A DNA stretch of 22,413 bases from NCBI RefSeq assembly GCF_000485595.1, contig NW_014577706.1, forward strand, positions 150,221 to 172,633, written 5' to 3'. This document shows positions 12,201 through 18,715 of this stretch, piece by piece. Under the pieces are notes generated by a model. It ran no database searches and was not told where the DNA came from. It saw only the letters and a list, made by a program, of their open reading frames with translations. Source of the DNA: Priapulus caudatus. Its lineage: Eukaryota > Priapulida > Priapulimorpha > Priapulimorphida > Priapulidae. The position numbers and the translations under genes are program-made. The number at the start of each line of letters is the position of its first letter. Position 1 is the first letter of the stretch.

Positions 12201-15200
12201 ATAACTAGTGAGAAAAGAGTGAGAAAGTGAGGAAAAGACAAAGGGGAGAAAGGGGGAGGGAGGAATAGAGTGAGGGAGGGATGCAGAGAAGAAGAGAGAG
12301 GGAGATAGCGAGAGGAAGAGAGTGAGCGAGGGAAGGAGAGAGGGAGGGAGGGGAGGGAGAGAGAGATGGCAGGAGGGAGAGATACATAGCAAGGAGTAGG
12401 GAGAGGGGGAGGGAGGGAGAGCGAGAGGGAGAGAAGAAGAGAGAGATAGAGAGAGGAAGCGAGTGAGGGAGGGAAGGAGAGAGGGAGGGAGGGGAGGGAG
12501 GGAGGGAGAGATGGCAGGAGGGAGAGATACATAGCAAGGAGTAGGGAGTGAGGTAAGGAGGCAAGCAGGACACAGAAAAAGGGGCAACTGAAAACAGCTG
12601 GCGCACAAATCCTTACAACCTTTTCAATCAATCGATTACCCTAATCAATCACTGTAATCAATAACATTAAAAAGAACACATTGATACTCACTACCAGAAC
12701 TCTTCACTCGGGGTTGTCGTCTTGCCAACGACACCACTGGCATTGACGGCGGTGGCGGCGGCGGCGGCGGCTTGCCCCGTCAAGAGATCGGCTAGGCGCG
12801 AGTTATTCCCGAAGGAGGAGTTAGAGGAAAGGCTGGGACCGAGGAAGACCTCGAGGCCGCGCTGCAGGCACTCCGGCGTGTTCCACTCGTTTGTGCACGT
12901 CTCCCACGGCAGCTTCTTCGTGAAGGACATGACGAGGTAGAAGAGGATGTAGGCGATGAGGAGGTTGTAGTAGATGCAGCAGATCGCCGTCAATATCACC
13001 GTCCCGAAGCCAGCACCTGCGCGCGAGACCGATTCAAGAAGATGAGATTCACGCACGCGCGCGCGCGCGCACGCACACACACACATACACGCACACACAC
13101 ACACACACATGACATACATTATAGGTCCATCACTTTTATAATGACTTTAAATCAACGTTTTTATTCCTTGAAACCCGTCTCTGTACCACACACGAACAAA
13201 TTAAATCCCCAATCTGCTAAGATATCCACAGACAGCTAGTACACCCCTAGAGTGTAATAGTAATCGGACAAAAAAGTCACTTTGAAATGTTTTAAAATAA
13301 AGAGTTTTTTTCGTAATCAAATATTTTTTTGCTAATAATAAAATATAAATGCATTACTTGAAGGCTCAAAGCTTCTTCTATTCTGAACAAGGGATTTAGC
13401 ATCAAGACTACACAAAGTAATTTTCTACCTTCATAGTAAGAGCATTTTTTTGATTACCATTAAAGGAAACACTACAAAAAAGTGGTACAAGAAATTGGTC
13501 TTTGCAATAGGAATAAAGACATGATGAAAACCCACGAGACAACACCTATTCTAACCTAGGCTGGCTAAACCCTGGCTAGCACCCTCCTGAACTAGTAAAC
13601 TACTCTCACACTCACAGACAGCTATCATGGTCCTAAGATGCTATAGTACTCAGACAAACTTCTCGTACCCTCCAATACTGCTCTAAACGGCAACTATATA
13701 CTGCTCTAAACACCTTCAAATGGCTCTAGTATGGCTATAGCATAGTAAACACGAAGAACCCGTCTCGACGTTTTGATCACAGATCTGCGCATACACACAT
13801 TTGCTCTTATTGGTGTCTTATCAGTTTGTAAAAGCTGACCGGTATTAGAAATTGCGGCAGTCAGTCTTATCAGATCGACCGTCGTCATATGACTCCTAAA
13901 AGGAAAGACAACAACCTGATCTTACTGGTCTAATCCAGTCACATTTACAAAGAACCGAACAACTACAGATTACCAGACTGGTAGCTTTTATCTAGAAGTC
14001 AATACGTTACCGAATGCACTTGTAACATACTTGTTTTAGTGTTTTACTGATAACTAGTGTTGTCAATCGGTTGTAATTTCGTAAACGATCATCGGTTGGA
14101 CCCAAGTAACTGATGATCGATTACAATCGGTTACTCGGGGTGTTGAATGCCTGCGTGTGCGTAACGTCGTGTGCATGTATGTGCTTGTTTACTTTAGCCC
14201 TGTTTACTGTTTGTTTTGCACTGTTGACTACTGTGTGTATAATACATGTATGTTAACAAAGGATAACTTGTATAGTAGTGTTCTGGTGTTGTTCATTGCA
14301 ATATGTGTCGAACAATTTACTCTCAGACATTTCTTGTTCAAGTTTGACATTTATTTCGATGAAATCGATTATGGATTTTGATAACCAAGTGCTTGAATCG
14401 AGCCACTGTTCAACCGATGATCGAGTATAATCGATGATCGTGACATCACTAAGCGCTTGGTTCGAGCCACTGTTCAACCGATGATCGAGTATAATCGATG
14501 ATCGTGACATCACTACTGATAACCAATAGAAACTAAAAAGTAAGAGTGAAAAAAGAAAACGAAAAGTAAGTCTGAAAGAAACGTTTCGACATTTTTGTGT
14601 GAGTATTATACATTTTTAAACATGGCAGTCAATGCCGTTTCCTGTGTTCCAATGCTATATTATATCACAATCTAACACACATGACCAAGTAATGCCACAT
14701 GACACATGAAAGCAGAAGCCACAGTTAGAGAGGAAAAAATGCCGCTATTGTTACTCACGCAATACTGCTTAGTATTACGTACATGAAATAACATATTGTG
14801 GAACCCCGTTATAACACAACGTAACTGACAACAAAACATAGCAGAGTATTTAAAAGTTTGAATTTACTGTTAATAAGATGAAAAGTTTGTGAATAATACA
14901 ATTTTTTTATGCTATCGTCACCATGTTCTGACCAAGATACATGCACATGAGATATAATATTGTTTTAATGTAATTATAAAAAGACAAACAACTCATATGT
15001 ACTCATGGTATTGGAAGAACGTGGATCATGGCGGGCTTTTATTAAAAGTGTATTGTACTTGATAAATAAATGTGAACCAAGCGGAAAAGCGCAAAAGAAA
15101 AAACAAAAGCACCACACAACCATACATTTGTATAAAAATAAACGTAAAGAAGAGGAAAAACCAGCACCAAGTGATGACCGCATTACATCTAAATTATTGC

Positions 15201-17204
15201 ATGAACTAATAATAATAAGGCCAAACAAAAAAATAGGTGTGTTTCCTATTGCATCGAAAACAAAAGTAGGGTAGGTATAGGTACGGATTTTTTATTTTTA
15301 ATTTTTTTTTATTTTTTATTCTACGGTTTCTAATATCCCTCTGATGCATGCTATAAAGTGGTGTATAGGTAGGGATAAGTTAGTAAGCAAGTCCAGAACG
15401 TGTTTGTAGTAAAAAATCTCGTTTTGTCTGTCAGATTTCAAATGAAAAAAAAGTTTAGGGTCGGCCCTAATAATCTAGGGACGGTCGGTCGACCGGAAAC
15501 ACCTATTTTTTTGTTTGGCCTAATAATAATATCAAAGTAATATCTATGTTATTCAAGGGCATGTTATACAATTATATCGGCAGGGTTAGAAATTAACTTT
15601 TAAACACGGGAGTCCAACGGACTCCCTACCCTCAAAATGAGGGAGTCAATGTGTCTGAGGTTCAAAATTAAAGATATTAACAATAAGACATACATGTGCT
15701 TATTTTTAAGATTCATGCGGTCTGCCAAAATCTCTTTGGACATTTGCTGAAAAAATCTGGTAATTCCACGAGGCCGTGCTCCGGAACGAACTAGTTAGTA
15801 TGGCAGAATTTTCAGGGAGTCACACGGACTCCTGCGTATGTCATATCAGGGAGTCCGACAGTAAATCAGGGAGTATTTGACTCCGGACTACCGTTAATTT
15901 CGCACCCTGTAGCGGAGTTCTACAATACAATGCTAGATTGACTTTTGCAAGTATTTAAGAATAATTGGACTTAATTCTCCCTGTAGATCATCAAGTTTAC
16001 AAGCATATCCTTACTAGAACTAACAACAAATTTATATTGTTGTGGAAAATGTCCAAGATTGTCTATACATACACAGAAACATGCACATGCACACACATAT
16101 TCGTTTTTTGACAACGGTCAGTATTTGCCAATTTTGGAAACATGTGAGCTAGAATGTTCATCGAGCTGAATCAATACATACAAGTTAATGTAAATTAATG
16201 AAACCCATTGTAATGACATCTAGATTTTAATATATATAATACGCAGGGTGCGAAATTAACGGGAGTCCGGAGTCAAATTATTTGACATATATACAGGAGT
16301 CCGTGTGAATTTGGCAGACATGCAACTGCATGAATCTTAAAAATAAGCACATGTATGCATTATTGTTAAAATATCTTTAATTTTGAACCTCAGACTGCAG
16401 ACTCCCTCATTTTGCTGCGGACTCCCTCTTTTTGAGGGTAGGGATTCCGTTGGACTCCCTTGTTCAAAAGTTAATTTCTACCCCTGTATACGTATCATTG
16501 CATGCCAACACTTACCTAGAAATATTGGACTAATATTCCATACGGCAATTGCACCGCTGCTTGAAAATTGGCCCATTGCCACCTCCATGAAAAACAACGG
16601 CAGTCCACAAGTGAAGAGTGCAAACATGTAGGGGATGAGGAAGGCGCCTTCAGAAAAACGTATCAATTAGTATATGACATTCTCTACTAAACATTTATCA
16701 ATACAAACCAATACGATCCTAAATATCATCACATGATTTTCCAGTATTTTCTTTCCATGCTGAATATGGGATTAAAGTTAGCGCAGCAGTAAGGCAATAG
16801 CATATTAGACAGCAGAACGGAACATTGTTCTTATACCACTGGACTATTTATGGTAACCAGCTCATAACTCATTGAAAACATTAGACTATGTAGAATTAGT
16901 AACCATGGTGTGTGGTCATCCCCTTTTACTATTTATATTATATAGCAAGTCTAATACCATGGTACAGCATTTATAATACATAGAGCCCTGAAGAGATAAG
17001 CTGTCACATACCTCCTCCATTCGTGAAGCAAATATAAGGAAAGCGCCAGACGTTTCCAATGCCAACAGCATAGCCAATACAGCTCAGCAAGAAATCCAGG
17101 TCGCCCGACCAGTTACCACGAGCTTTATTCTCATCACTACCACCCGACGATGATGTTGAGATCTTCCGGCCTATCTCCGGCCCATTTTCTTTTTTGTATT
17201 CCAT
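2243..17204 (-). CDS. SLC6: SLC6 Na+/Cl- dependent transporter, glycine-transporter-like (13 coding exons, whole gene span)
   Basis: The gene encodes a plasma-membrane symporter that takes up a small neutral amino acid with Na+ and Cl-. Splicing 13 exons (listed separately) gives 662 aa, normal for SLC6. TM1 holds G44, V47 and N51 and the WRFPY motif; TM8 holds L414, D417 and T418 (Na+ sites). Y71, Q313, S317, N349 and S353 match the five chloride ligands of SERT and GAT1. Gly48 replaces the monoamine Asp, which argues against an amine substrate. Trp322 in TM6 and the LDT triplet in TM8 are glycine-transporter-like. R54 and D473 can form the outer gate. Exon sizes 132, 133, 135, 104, 125 and 113 match the known animal SLC6 exon plan as I remember it. 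No frameshift or stop was seen. The family call is firm; the substrate is inferred. Confidence 0.95.
2995..3243. mobile_element. Tc1/mariner-like MITE
   Basis: The left end (TA)CAGTAAAAGCCCGCATATAAG and the right end, reverse-complemented as GTAAAAAGCCGCGTATAAGG, are imperfect inverted repeats next to TA. This fits mariner-type insertion. The right tip runs into the following CA repeat, so that boundary is uncertain. A nested hairpin (TATAAGAACC 3010-3019, GGTTCTTATA 3046-3055) sits inside the left end. There is no coding capacity. Confidence 0.55.
3241..3302. repeat. (CA)n(TA)n microsatellite
   Basis: About 40 nt of CA dinucleotides followed by TA-rich repeat, directly abutting the left end of the hAT-like MITE. 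The TA part supplied its target site. Confidence 0.95.
3303..3599. mobile_element. hAT-like MITE (297 bp)
   Basis: Perfect 14-bp terminal inverted repeats CAGTGTTTCCCCTG / CAGGGGAAACACTG, flanked on both sides by TATATATA (3295-3302, 3600-3607). CAGTG ends plus an 8-bp duplication fit hAT. The duplication lies in TA-rich DNA, so it is less decisive. A perfect 11-bp-arm hairpin (3326-3348) sits near the left end. There is no transposase. It inserted in intron 12, about 50 nt from the exon 12 donor. Confidence 0.75.
3650..3823 (-). CDS. SLC6: SLC6 coding exon 12: TM11 end and TM12
   Basis: Codes residues 533-590 (174 nt, phase 0 on both sides). It completes TM11, then [15 protein letters not shown] and TM12 through ..[14 protein letters not shown], matching the Y.YP.W...LGW...S...IP family pattern. 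It ends in the basic segment ERKGTLWQ. The acceptor is TTTTTTCAG|TTC and the donor CAG|GTATGT. Confidence 0.95.
3972..4191. repeat. 52-bp satellite bounded by 35-bp inverted repeats
   Basis: Tandem units start at 3991, 4043 and 4095 (52, 52 and 56 nt), with a partial fourth. Each contains GAGTAAAATGACGCA..., AAATTACTCAACG and CCGCCGCACACG. The array is closed by a perfect 35-bp inverted repeat (3972-4006 with 4157-4191). It fills half of intron 11. It may be a MITE with internally amplified sequence, or a local rearrangement. Confidence 0.85.
4244..4350 (-). CDS. SLC6: SLC6 coding exon 11: intracellular loop 5 and start of TM11
   Basis: Codes residues 497-532 (107 nt). [17 protein letters not shown] is the typical cytoplasmic loop after TM10 (YG..R..DDVE.M.G). 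The hydrophobic start of TM11 follows. The acceptor is TTTTCAG|GA and the donor TTTTG|GTAAGT, a near-consensus site; phase 0 out. Confidence 0.94.
4535..4634 (-). CDS. SLC6: SLC6 coding exon 10: TM10
   Basis: Codes residues 464-497 (100 nt). [20 protein letters not shown] is followed by [11 protein letters not shown], the family's TM10 end. D473 aligns with the outer-gate acidic residue (Glu493 in SERT) that pairs with the TM1 arginine. The acceptor is TTTTCAG|GCT and the donor TATG|GTAGCT (phase 1). Confidence 0.95.
4757..4919. repeat. 31-bp minisatellite, five units
   Basis: Five tandem 31-bp units begin at 4757, 4788, 4819, 4850 and 4881. Each starts CATATCACGTATACACATAC and varies only in the last third. 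A truncated sixth unit begins at 4912. The array lies in intron 9, about 50 nt from the exon 9 donor. There are no unique spacers, so it is not CRISPR-like. Confidence 0.95.
4962..5093 (-). CDS. SLC6: SLC6 coding exon 9: TM8-TM9
   Basis: Codes residues 420-463 (132 nt, phase 0 on both sides). [15 protein letters not shown] matches the family's FA.IET.IT...DEF block; TM9 follows and ends PLTTR. The acceptor is TTCAATAG|TTT, with a weaker pyrimidine tract than its neighbours. The donor is CGG|GTAAAT. A 31-bp minisatellite begins about 50 nt inside the following intron. Confidence 0.94.
5094..5526 (-). other. Intron 8 with GT/GC-rich microsatellite
   Basis: A GT-AG intron of 433 nt. Positions 5338-5432 are a mixed (GT)n(GC)n tract (CA/CG on the transcribed strand). 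Nothing else is recognised. Confidence 0.9.
5527..5639 (-). CDS. SLC6: SLC6 coding exon 8: loop 4 end and TM8
   Basis: Codes residues 382-419 (113 nt). [17 protein letters not shown] is the conserved loop 4 tip. TM8 ends MLGLDTQ. D417 and T418 are the Na2 ligands; Thr rather than Ser here is shared with glycine transporters. The acceptor is TTTGCAG|GT and the donor CAG|GTAGAA (phase 0). Confidence 0.96.
5640..6241 (-). other. Intron 7, no feature seen
   Basis: A GT-AG intron of 602 nt, AT-rich. I see no repeat, ORF or RNA gene in it. Confidence 0.85.
6242..6366 (-). CDS. SLC6: SLC6 coding exon 7: TM7 and extracellular loop 4
   Basis: Codes residues 340-382 (125 nt). It reads [20 protein letters not shown], with N349 and S353 at the Na1/chloride positions, then [11 protein letters not shown] and loop 4 to the VVAAG of the next junction. 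The acceptor is TTTCAG|GG and the donor GCTG|GTGGGT (phase 1). The exon size equals the usual SLC6 exon. Confidence 0.95.
6367..6984 (-). other. Intron 6
   Basis: A GT-AG intron of 618 nt, containing the inverted-repeat element at 6606-6811. The remainder is plain AT-rich sequence. Confidence 0.85.
6606..6811. mobile_element. MITE-like inverted-repeat element (206 bp)
   Basis: Arms 6606-6639 and 6778-6811 pair over 34 bp with three mismatches. They contain CAGGGTGCTGCCGGAACGTAC, inverted at the right. The core ACGTTCCGG / CCGGAACGT recurs inside in both orientations (about 6732-6790). No clear target duplication was found, so the true ends and superfamily are unknown. Two CCTAAC units at about 6715-6727 are inside it. 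Confidence 0.6.
6985..7088 (-). CDS. SLC6: SLC6 coding exon 6: TM6
   Basis: Codes residues 306-340 (104 nt). TM6 reads [21 protein letters not shown]313 and S317 are chloride/Na1 ligands. W322 is at the position where glycine transporters carry Trp and monoamine transporters carry Phe. G319 matches GlyT1 (Gly305) rather than GlyT2 (Ser479). The acceptor is TTTTTCAG|GTG and the donor CTGAG|GTACGT (phase 2). It is too short to stand out as an ORF; it was found by the TM6 motif. Confidence 0.96.
7089..8403 (-). other. Intron 5, nothing recognised
   Basis: A GT-AG intron of 1315 nt, AT-rich, with a short TA run near 7491-7504. No repeat with defined ends, no RNA gene and no credible ORF was seen. 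Confidence 0.8.
8404..8538 (-). CDS. SLC6: SLC6 coding exon 5: TM5
   Basis: Codes residues 261-305 (135 nt, phase 0 on both sides). [20 protein letters not shown] is a near-canonical TM5, followed by the TLPGA..GI.YYL.P.W extracellular segment. The acceptor GTTCAG|GTT and the donor AAG|GTTTGT are clear. Confidence 0.96.
8539..8945 (-). other. Intron 4
   Basis: A GT-AG intron of 407 nt. It holds a G-rich patch at 8650-8698 (GGGGGAAGGGGGGCAAGGGGGC and similar), which looks like an eroded repeat end. Nothing else is supported. Confidence 0.8.
8946..9078 (-). CDS. SLC6: SLC6 coding exon 4: end of loop 2 and TM4
   Basis: Codes residues 216-260 (133 nt). It reads [18 protein letters not shown] and then TM4, ending [11 protein letters not shown], a strong match to the family's ..[11 protein letters not shown] end. 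The acceptor TTTTCAG|C and donor AAG|GTGATT give phase 2 in and phase 0 out. The junction codon becomes TGC (Cys216) where the family usually has an aromatic residue. Confidence 0.93.
11139..11781. mobile_element. Foldback-type element with 278-bp arms
   Basis: Arms 11139-11416 and 11504-11781 are inverted copies at about 97% identity (roughly nine mismatches, no indels). They are separated by an 87-nt unique spacer. Arm tips read ATATATATCAGA(T/A)GTAGA. Each arm is open in one frame, giving two near-identical 156-aa mirror ORFs; these are a by-product of the symmetry and match no known domain. This is a long-TIR or foldback transposon. No clear target duplication is visible. Confidence 0.8.
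12180..12562. repeat. Polypurine (GGGA/GAGA) tract with 145-bp tandem duplication
   Basis: Nearly uninterrupted purine on the plus strand, so pyrimidine-rich in the SLC6 pre-mRNA. A block containing GATGGCAGGAGGGAGAG and ACATAGCAAGGAGTAGGGAG occurs at about 12363-12404 and again 145 nt later. It ends about 130 nt from the exon 3 donor. Serine/leucine/proline-rich minus-strand frames here are low-complexity artefacts. Confidence 0.9.
12695..13016 (-). CDS. SLC6: SLC6 coding exon 3: TM3 and large extracellular loop 2
   Basis: Codes residues 109-216 (322 nt). TM3 (about 110-140) is followed by extracellular loop 2 with LPWETC and WNTPEC. C149 and C158 are the conserved disulfide pair. Three N-glycosylation sequons are visible at N174, N179 and N200. 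A GCC repeat encodes six alanines (191-196) next to the last sequon. The loop is longer than in many paralogs. The donor is TTCTG|GTAGTG in phase 2, so codon 216 is completed by exon 4. Confidence 0.94.
12748..12771. repeat. Coding GCC trinucleotide repeat (polyalanine) in exon 3
   Basis: The plus strand shows a GGC run. On the coding strand this is GCC, giving Ala191-196 in extracellular loop 2 with Thr-Ala-Val after it. It is inside the reading frame, so length changes would stay in frame. Confidence 0.9.
13051..13109. repeat. (CG)n(CA)n microsatellite
   Basis: An alternating purine-pyrimidine run of about 59 nt that begins 35 nt upstream (in the transcript) of the exon 3 acceptor. It could adopt Z-DNA. 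Confidence 0.93.
14055..14515. mobile_element. hAT-like non-autonomous element (461 bp)
   Basis: The ends TAGTGTTGTCA and, reverse-complemented, TAGTGATGTCA are flanked by a perfect 8-bp duplication CTGATAAC (14047-14054, 14516-14523) in non-repetitive sequence. This fits hAT. Subterminal sequence is rich in GATGATCG / CGATCATC in both orientations. The right end carries a 64-bp tandem duplication (14388-14451, 14452-14515). No transposase frame is present. Confidence 0.85.
14388..14515. repeat. 64-bp tandem duplication at the hAT-like element's right end
   Basis: Two units differ at about four positions near their starts (AGTGCTTGAATCG versus AGCGCTTGGTTCG). They are otherwise identical through GTGACATCACTA, so the element has a duplicated terminus. 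Confidence 0.92.
15219..15520. mobile_element. Inverted-repeat element, GGCCAAAC ends (302 bp)
   Basis: A perfect 22-bp inverted repeat: GGCCAAACAAAAAAATAGG plus TGT at 15219-15240, and its complement at 15499-15520. It extends imperfectly inward to GTTTCC/GGAAAC. Flanks are TAATAA-type repeats on both sides, so any target duplication is hidden. There is no coding content. The superfamily is not assigned. Confidence 0.6.
15581..15909 (+). mobile_element. CAGGG-ended MITE, copy A (329 bp)
   Basis: The ends CAGGGTTAGAAATTAAC and GTTAATTTCGCACCCTG are inverted repeats. The interior carries GGGAGTCC/GGACTCCC motifs at several places, some forming short hairpins. The same family occurs inverted at 16244-16486. 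The ends resemble hAT, but flanking duplications are not evident. Confidence 0.75.
16244..16486 (-). mobile_element. CAGGG-ended MITE, copy B (243 bp, inverted)
   Basis: The reverse complement aligns along copy A. It keeps both ends and the ACATGTGCTTATTTTTAAGA core but lacks roughly 80 nt of A's interior. It has an additional GGGAGTC repeat near one end. It ends 29 nt from the exon 2 donor. Confidence 0.75.
16516..16647 (-). CDS. SLC6: SLC6 coding exon 2: TM2 and first intracellular loop
   Basis: Codes residues 65-109 (132 nt). It begins with the GGGAFLIPY continuation of TM1/TM2 and contains Y71, the TM2 chloride ligand. It ends in the GQF..GAIAVW..ISPIF loop conserved in the family. The acceptor is CTGAAG|GC (an unusual AAG) and the donor CTAG|GTAAGT; both junctions are phase 1. 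The donor lies only 29 nt from the end of an inserted repeat (16244-16486). Confidence 0.95.
   Translation of the reverse strand, partial: APSSSPTCLHSSLVDCRCFSWRWQWANFQAAVQLPYGILVQYF
16648..17011 (-). other. Intron 1, no feature seen
   Basis: A GT-AG intron of 364 nt, AT-rich. No repeat or ORF is supported. Confidence 0.88.
17012..17204 (-). CDS. SLC6: SLC6 coding exon 1: N-terminus and TM1
   Basis: Codes residues 1-64 plus the first base of codon 65. A 36-residue Ser/Gly-rich hydrophilic N-terminus is followed by RGNW and TM1 with [14 protein letters not shown], the family's substrate and sodium signature. The ATG at 17204 is chosen because an in-frame TAA lies 9 nt upstream (17213-17211). 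The donor is GGAG|GTATGT, phase 1. A TTTGCAG just upstream (AG at 17223-17222) could be the acceptor of an upstream untranslated exon, leaving 17 nt of 5'UTR in this exon, but its pyrimidine tract is poor. Confidence 0.95.
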
Positions 17205-17247
17205 TTCAAATTATGGGAATTCTGCAAATATATATGTATATAACAAT

Positions 17248-17248
<1 letters not shown>

Positions 17249-17295
<47 letters not shown>
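17249..17295. repeat. (TA)n(GA)n microsatellite upstream of exon 1
   Basis: TA repeat 17249-17264 followed by GA repeat 17265-17295. It starts about 45 nt upstream of the ATG, so it is in the 5'UTR, an upstream intron or the promoter. Confidence 0.94.
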
Positions 17296-17299
<4 letters not shown>

Positions 17300-17352
17300 T
17301 AAAAACACACAAACACCCATGTAGATATGAAAATAAATGTAGAAAAAATAGG

Positions 17353-17518
17353 ATAGGGTGTTAAATTTTAATCTGCAAGCTTTCGAGAATTATCTTCTCT
17401 TCATCCGGCTCTAAAATGACAACAGAATGGTAAATATAAAATGATTTTGTTGTCATTTTATAGCCTGATACAGAGAGATAATTCTCGAAAGCTTACCGAT
17501 TAAAATTTCACACCCTAT
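17353..17518. mobile_element. Long palindromic repeat with hammerhead-like cores
   Basis: Arms 17353-17424 and 17448-17518 are imperfect inverted copies (ATAGGGTG tips, TGACAACA inner ends) around a 23-nt loop. Each arm, read outward from the loop, has a CTGATGA-like core, a 4-5 bp stem with a short loop, then GAAA. On the minus strand it is CGGATGA..GAAA (17407-17381); on the plus strand CTGATAC..GAAA (17465-17490). That order matches a hammerhead ribozyme core as found in Penelope-like elements. Both cores carry substitutions, and no cleavage triplet with a paired stem is visible. Confidence 0.6.
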
Positions 17519-18300
17519 TCTTTTTTTTTCTTTATTTATTATATATATATATGATGATTCATGATACATTCACAGCAATAGCAACTACTACAAAAACTAT
17601 CTTAGTTCCTTTTCTCCTCATGGAGAATAGGGCTGTAATATATGTTTTATAGATAGGGTTATTGGCCCTATGCCCAACTACAAAAACTACTACAACAGAA
17701 CAACAACAAAAACAAAATCAACCCACCTGATACATCTGGAAGTGAAATTATACGCACACAGGTATTTTAGGTCATTGTCAATGACGTGATACTATAGGTG
17801 ACGCATTTAGTCTTGGAATAAATACCACACAATAATAGCAAACACACAACATAAACATACATTACTAATAAATAGGTTTTATCTGTACGTAAACACTGGC
17901 TAACTGGTTATCCGCAGATTATTGGTACAAATACACTTTATCTACGTATTTATCCCAAATGCTATAGACTGGCATCTCTCATGAACATGAGACACTGCTA
18001 CTACCACAACCAGCTAAGTACTATTGCCAGCCTTACTACCACCACATGTTCCAAAATTACTCTTACTACAGCACAGTACAAGATGATACGCTGGTGTGTA
18101 AACTGCACAAAAGCTGTGATTTTGGCAAAACAGGCATTTGCTAACACATATTTTTGTTAGTCACATACGATCACTGGACAGCTACACATTTCATATGTCA
18201 GAAGAAAGGAGTGTCCAAGCTTCCCTTCTCTTGAATAGAGCAATGAAAATAGAAAAAATGTCCATTGATCCATCATTGATCAATTACTGAAAAAGCAGAT
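17519..18300. other. 5' flank, no gene seen
   Basis: AT-rich sequence with a TA run near 17540-17551 and short CTACAAAAACTA repeats. No supported gene, RNA or transposon end. It could include the SLC6 promoter or an untranslated exon, but nothing locates it. Confidence 0.5.
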
Positions 18301-18316
18301 ATATGCCCCAGATTAT

Positions 18317-18715
18317 GAGGGGGGTACAGGGGGTTGTCTTCCTCCCGCCTCCCTCCCCCTCTCCTGCCACCTCAATCCCCATCTCCTCCTATCTCCCTCC
18401 CTCAACACCTCCAGGATCCTTTATATTTTGCATTTTCTTTTTTGAATGTCACTTAGTTTCTCTGACAGTTTGCGTAATAAATGTATTAATCCTGTACAAT
18501 GTATTTTCTCATGTATTTATTTCTCGTGCTATGGATTTCTTTTATTTTTCTCTACTTAGTAGTAGTACTCTCACTCTCTCTCTCTCTCTTTCATGCGTAC
18601 AACATAGTATAATAGTTTGTTTTGGATGAAAATCCTCCCTACTCCCGCTCCCCTCCCCCTGTTCTCCCATCTCCCGTCCCCCTTCTCCCGTACCCCCACC
18701 CCCCTGTACCCCCTC
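18317..18715. repeat. G-rich inverted repeat around pyrimidine-rich DNA
   Basis: GAGGGGGGTACAGGGGG at 18317-18333 is mirrored by CCCCCTGTACCCCCTC at 18700-18715. Between them lie two C/T-rich stretches (18339-18412, 18635-18700). Possibly a degenerate element of about 400 bp; the arms are low complexity, so this is tentative. Confidence 0.4.

Larger units (their letters stand above)
9079..12694 (-). other. Intron 3
   Basis: The longest intron (3616 nt). It holds the foldback element at 11139-11781 and a polypurine tract at 12180-12560, listed separately. Between 9079 and 11100 there are only AT-rich sequence, weak short frames and a 12-bp direct repeat (TAATACCAAAAG, around 10497-10521). Confidence 0.85.
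13017..16515 (-). other. Intron 2
   Basis: A GT-AG intron of 3499 nt. It contains a CA/CG microsatellite by the exon 3 acceptor, a hAT-like element (14055-14515), an inverted-repeat element (15219-15520) and a pair of CAGGG-ended elements (15581-15909, 16244-16486). The stretch 13120-14040 is AT-rich with nothing recognised. Confidence 0.85.

Noticed and set aside
12134-12631. Several 130-165 aa Ser/Leu/Pro-rich minus-strand ORFs
   Set aside because: They are translations of a polypurine repeat in all three frames, inside an intron.
15005-15274. 89-aa Lys-rich plus-strand ORF
   Set aside because: It runs into the inverted-repeat element at 15219 and has no recognised motif; too weak to call.
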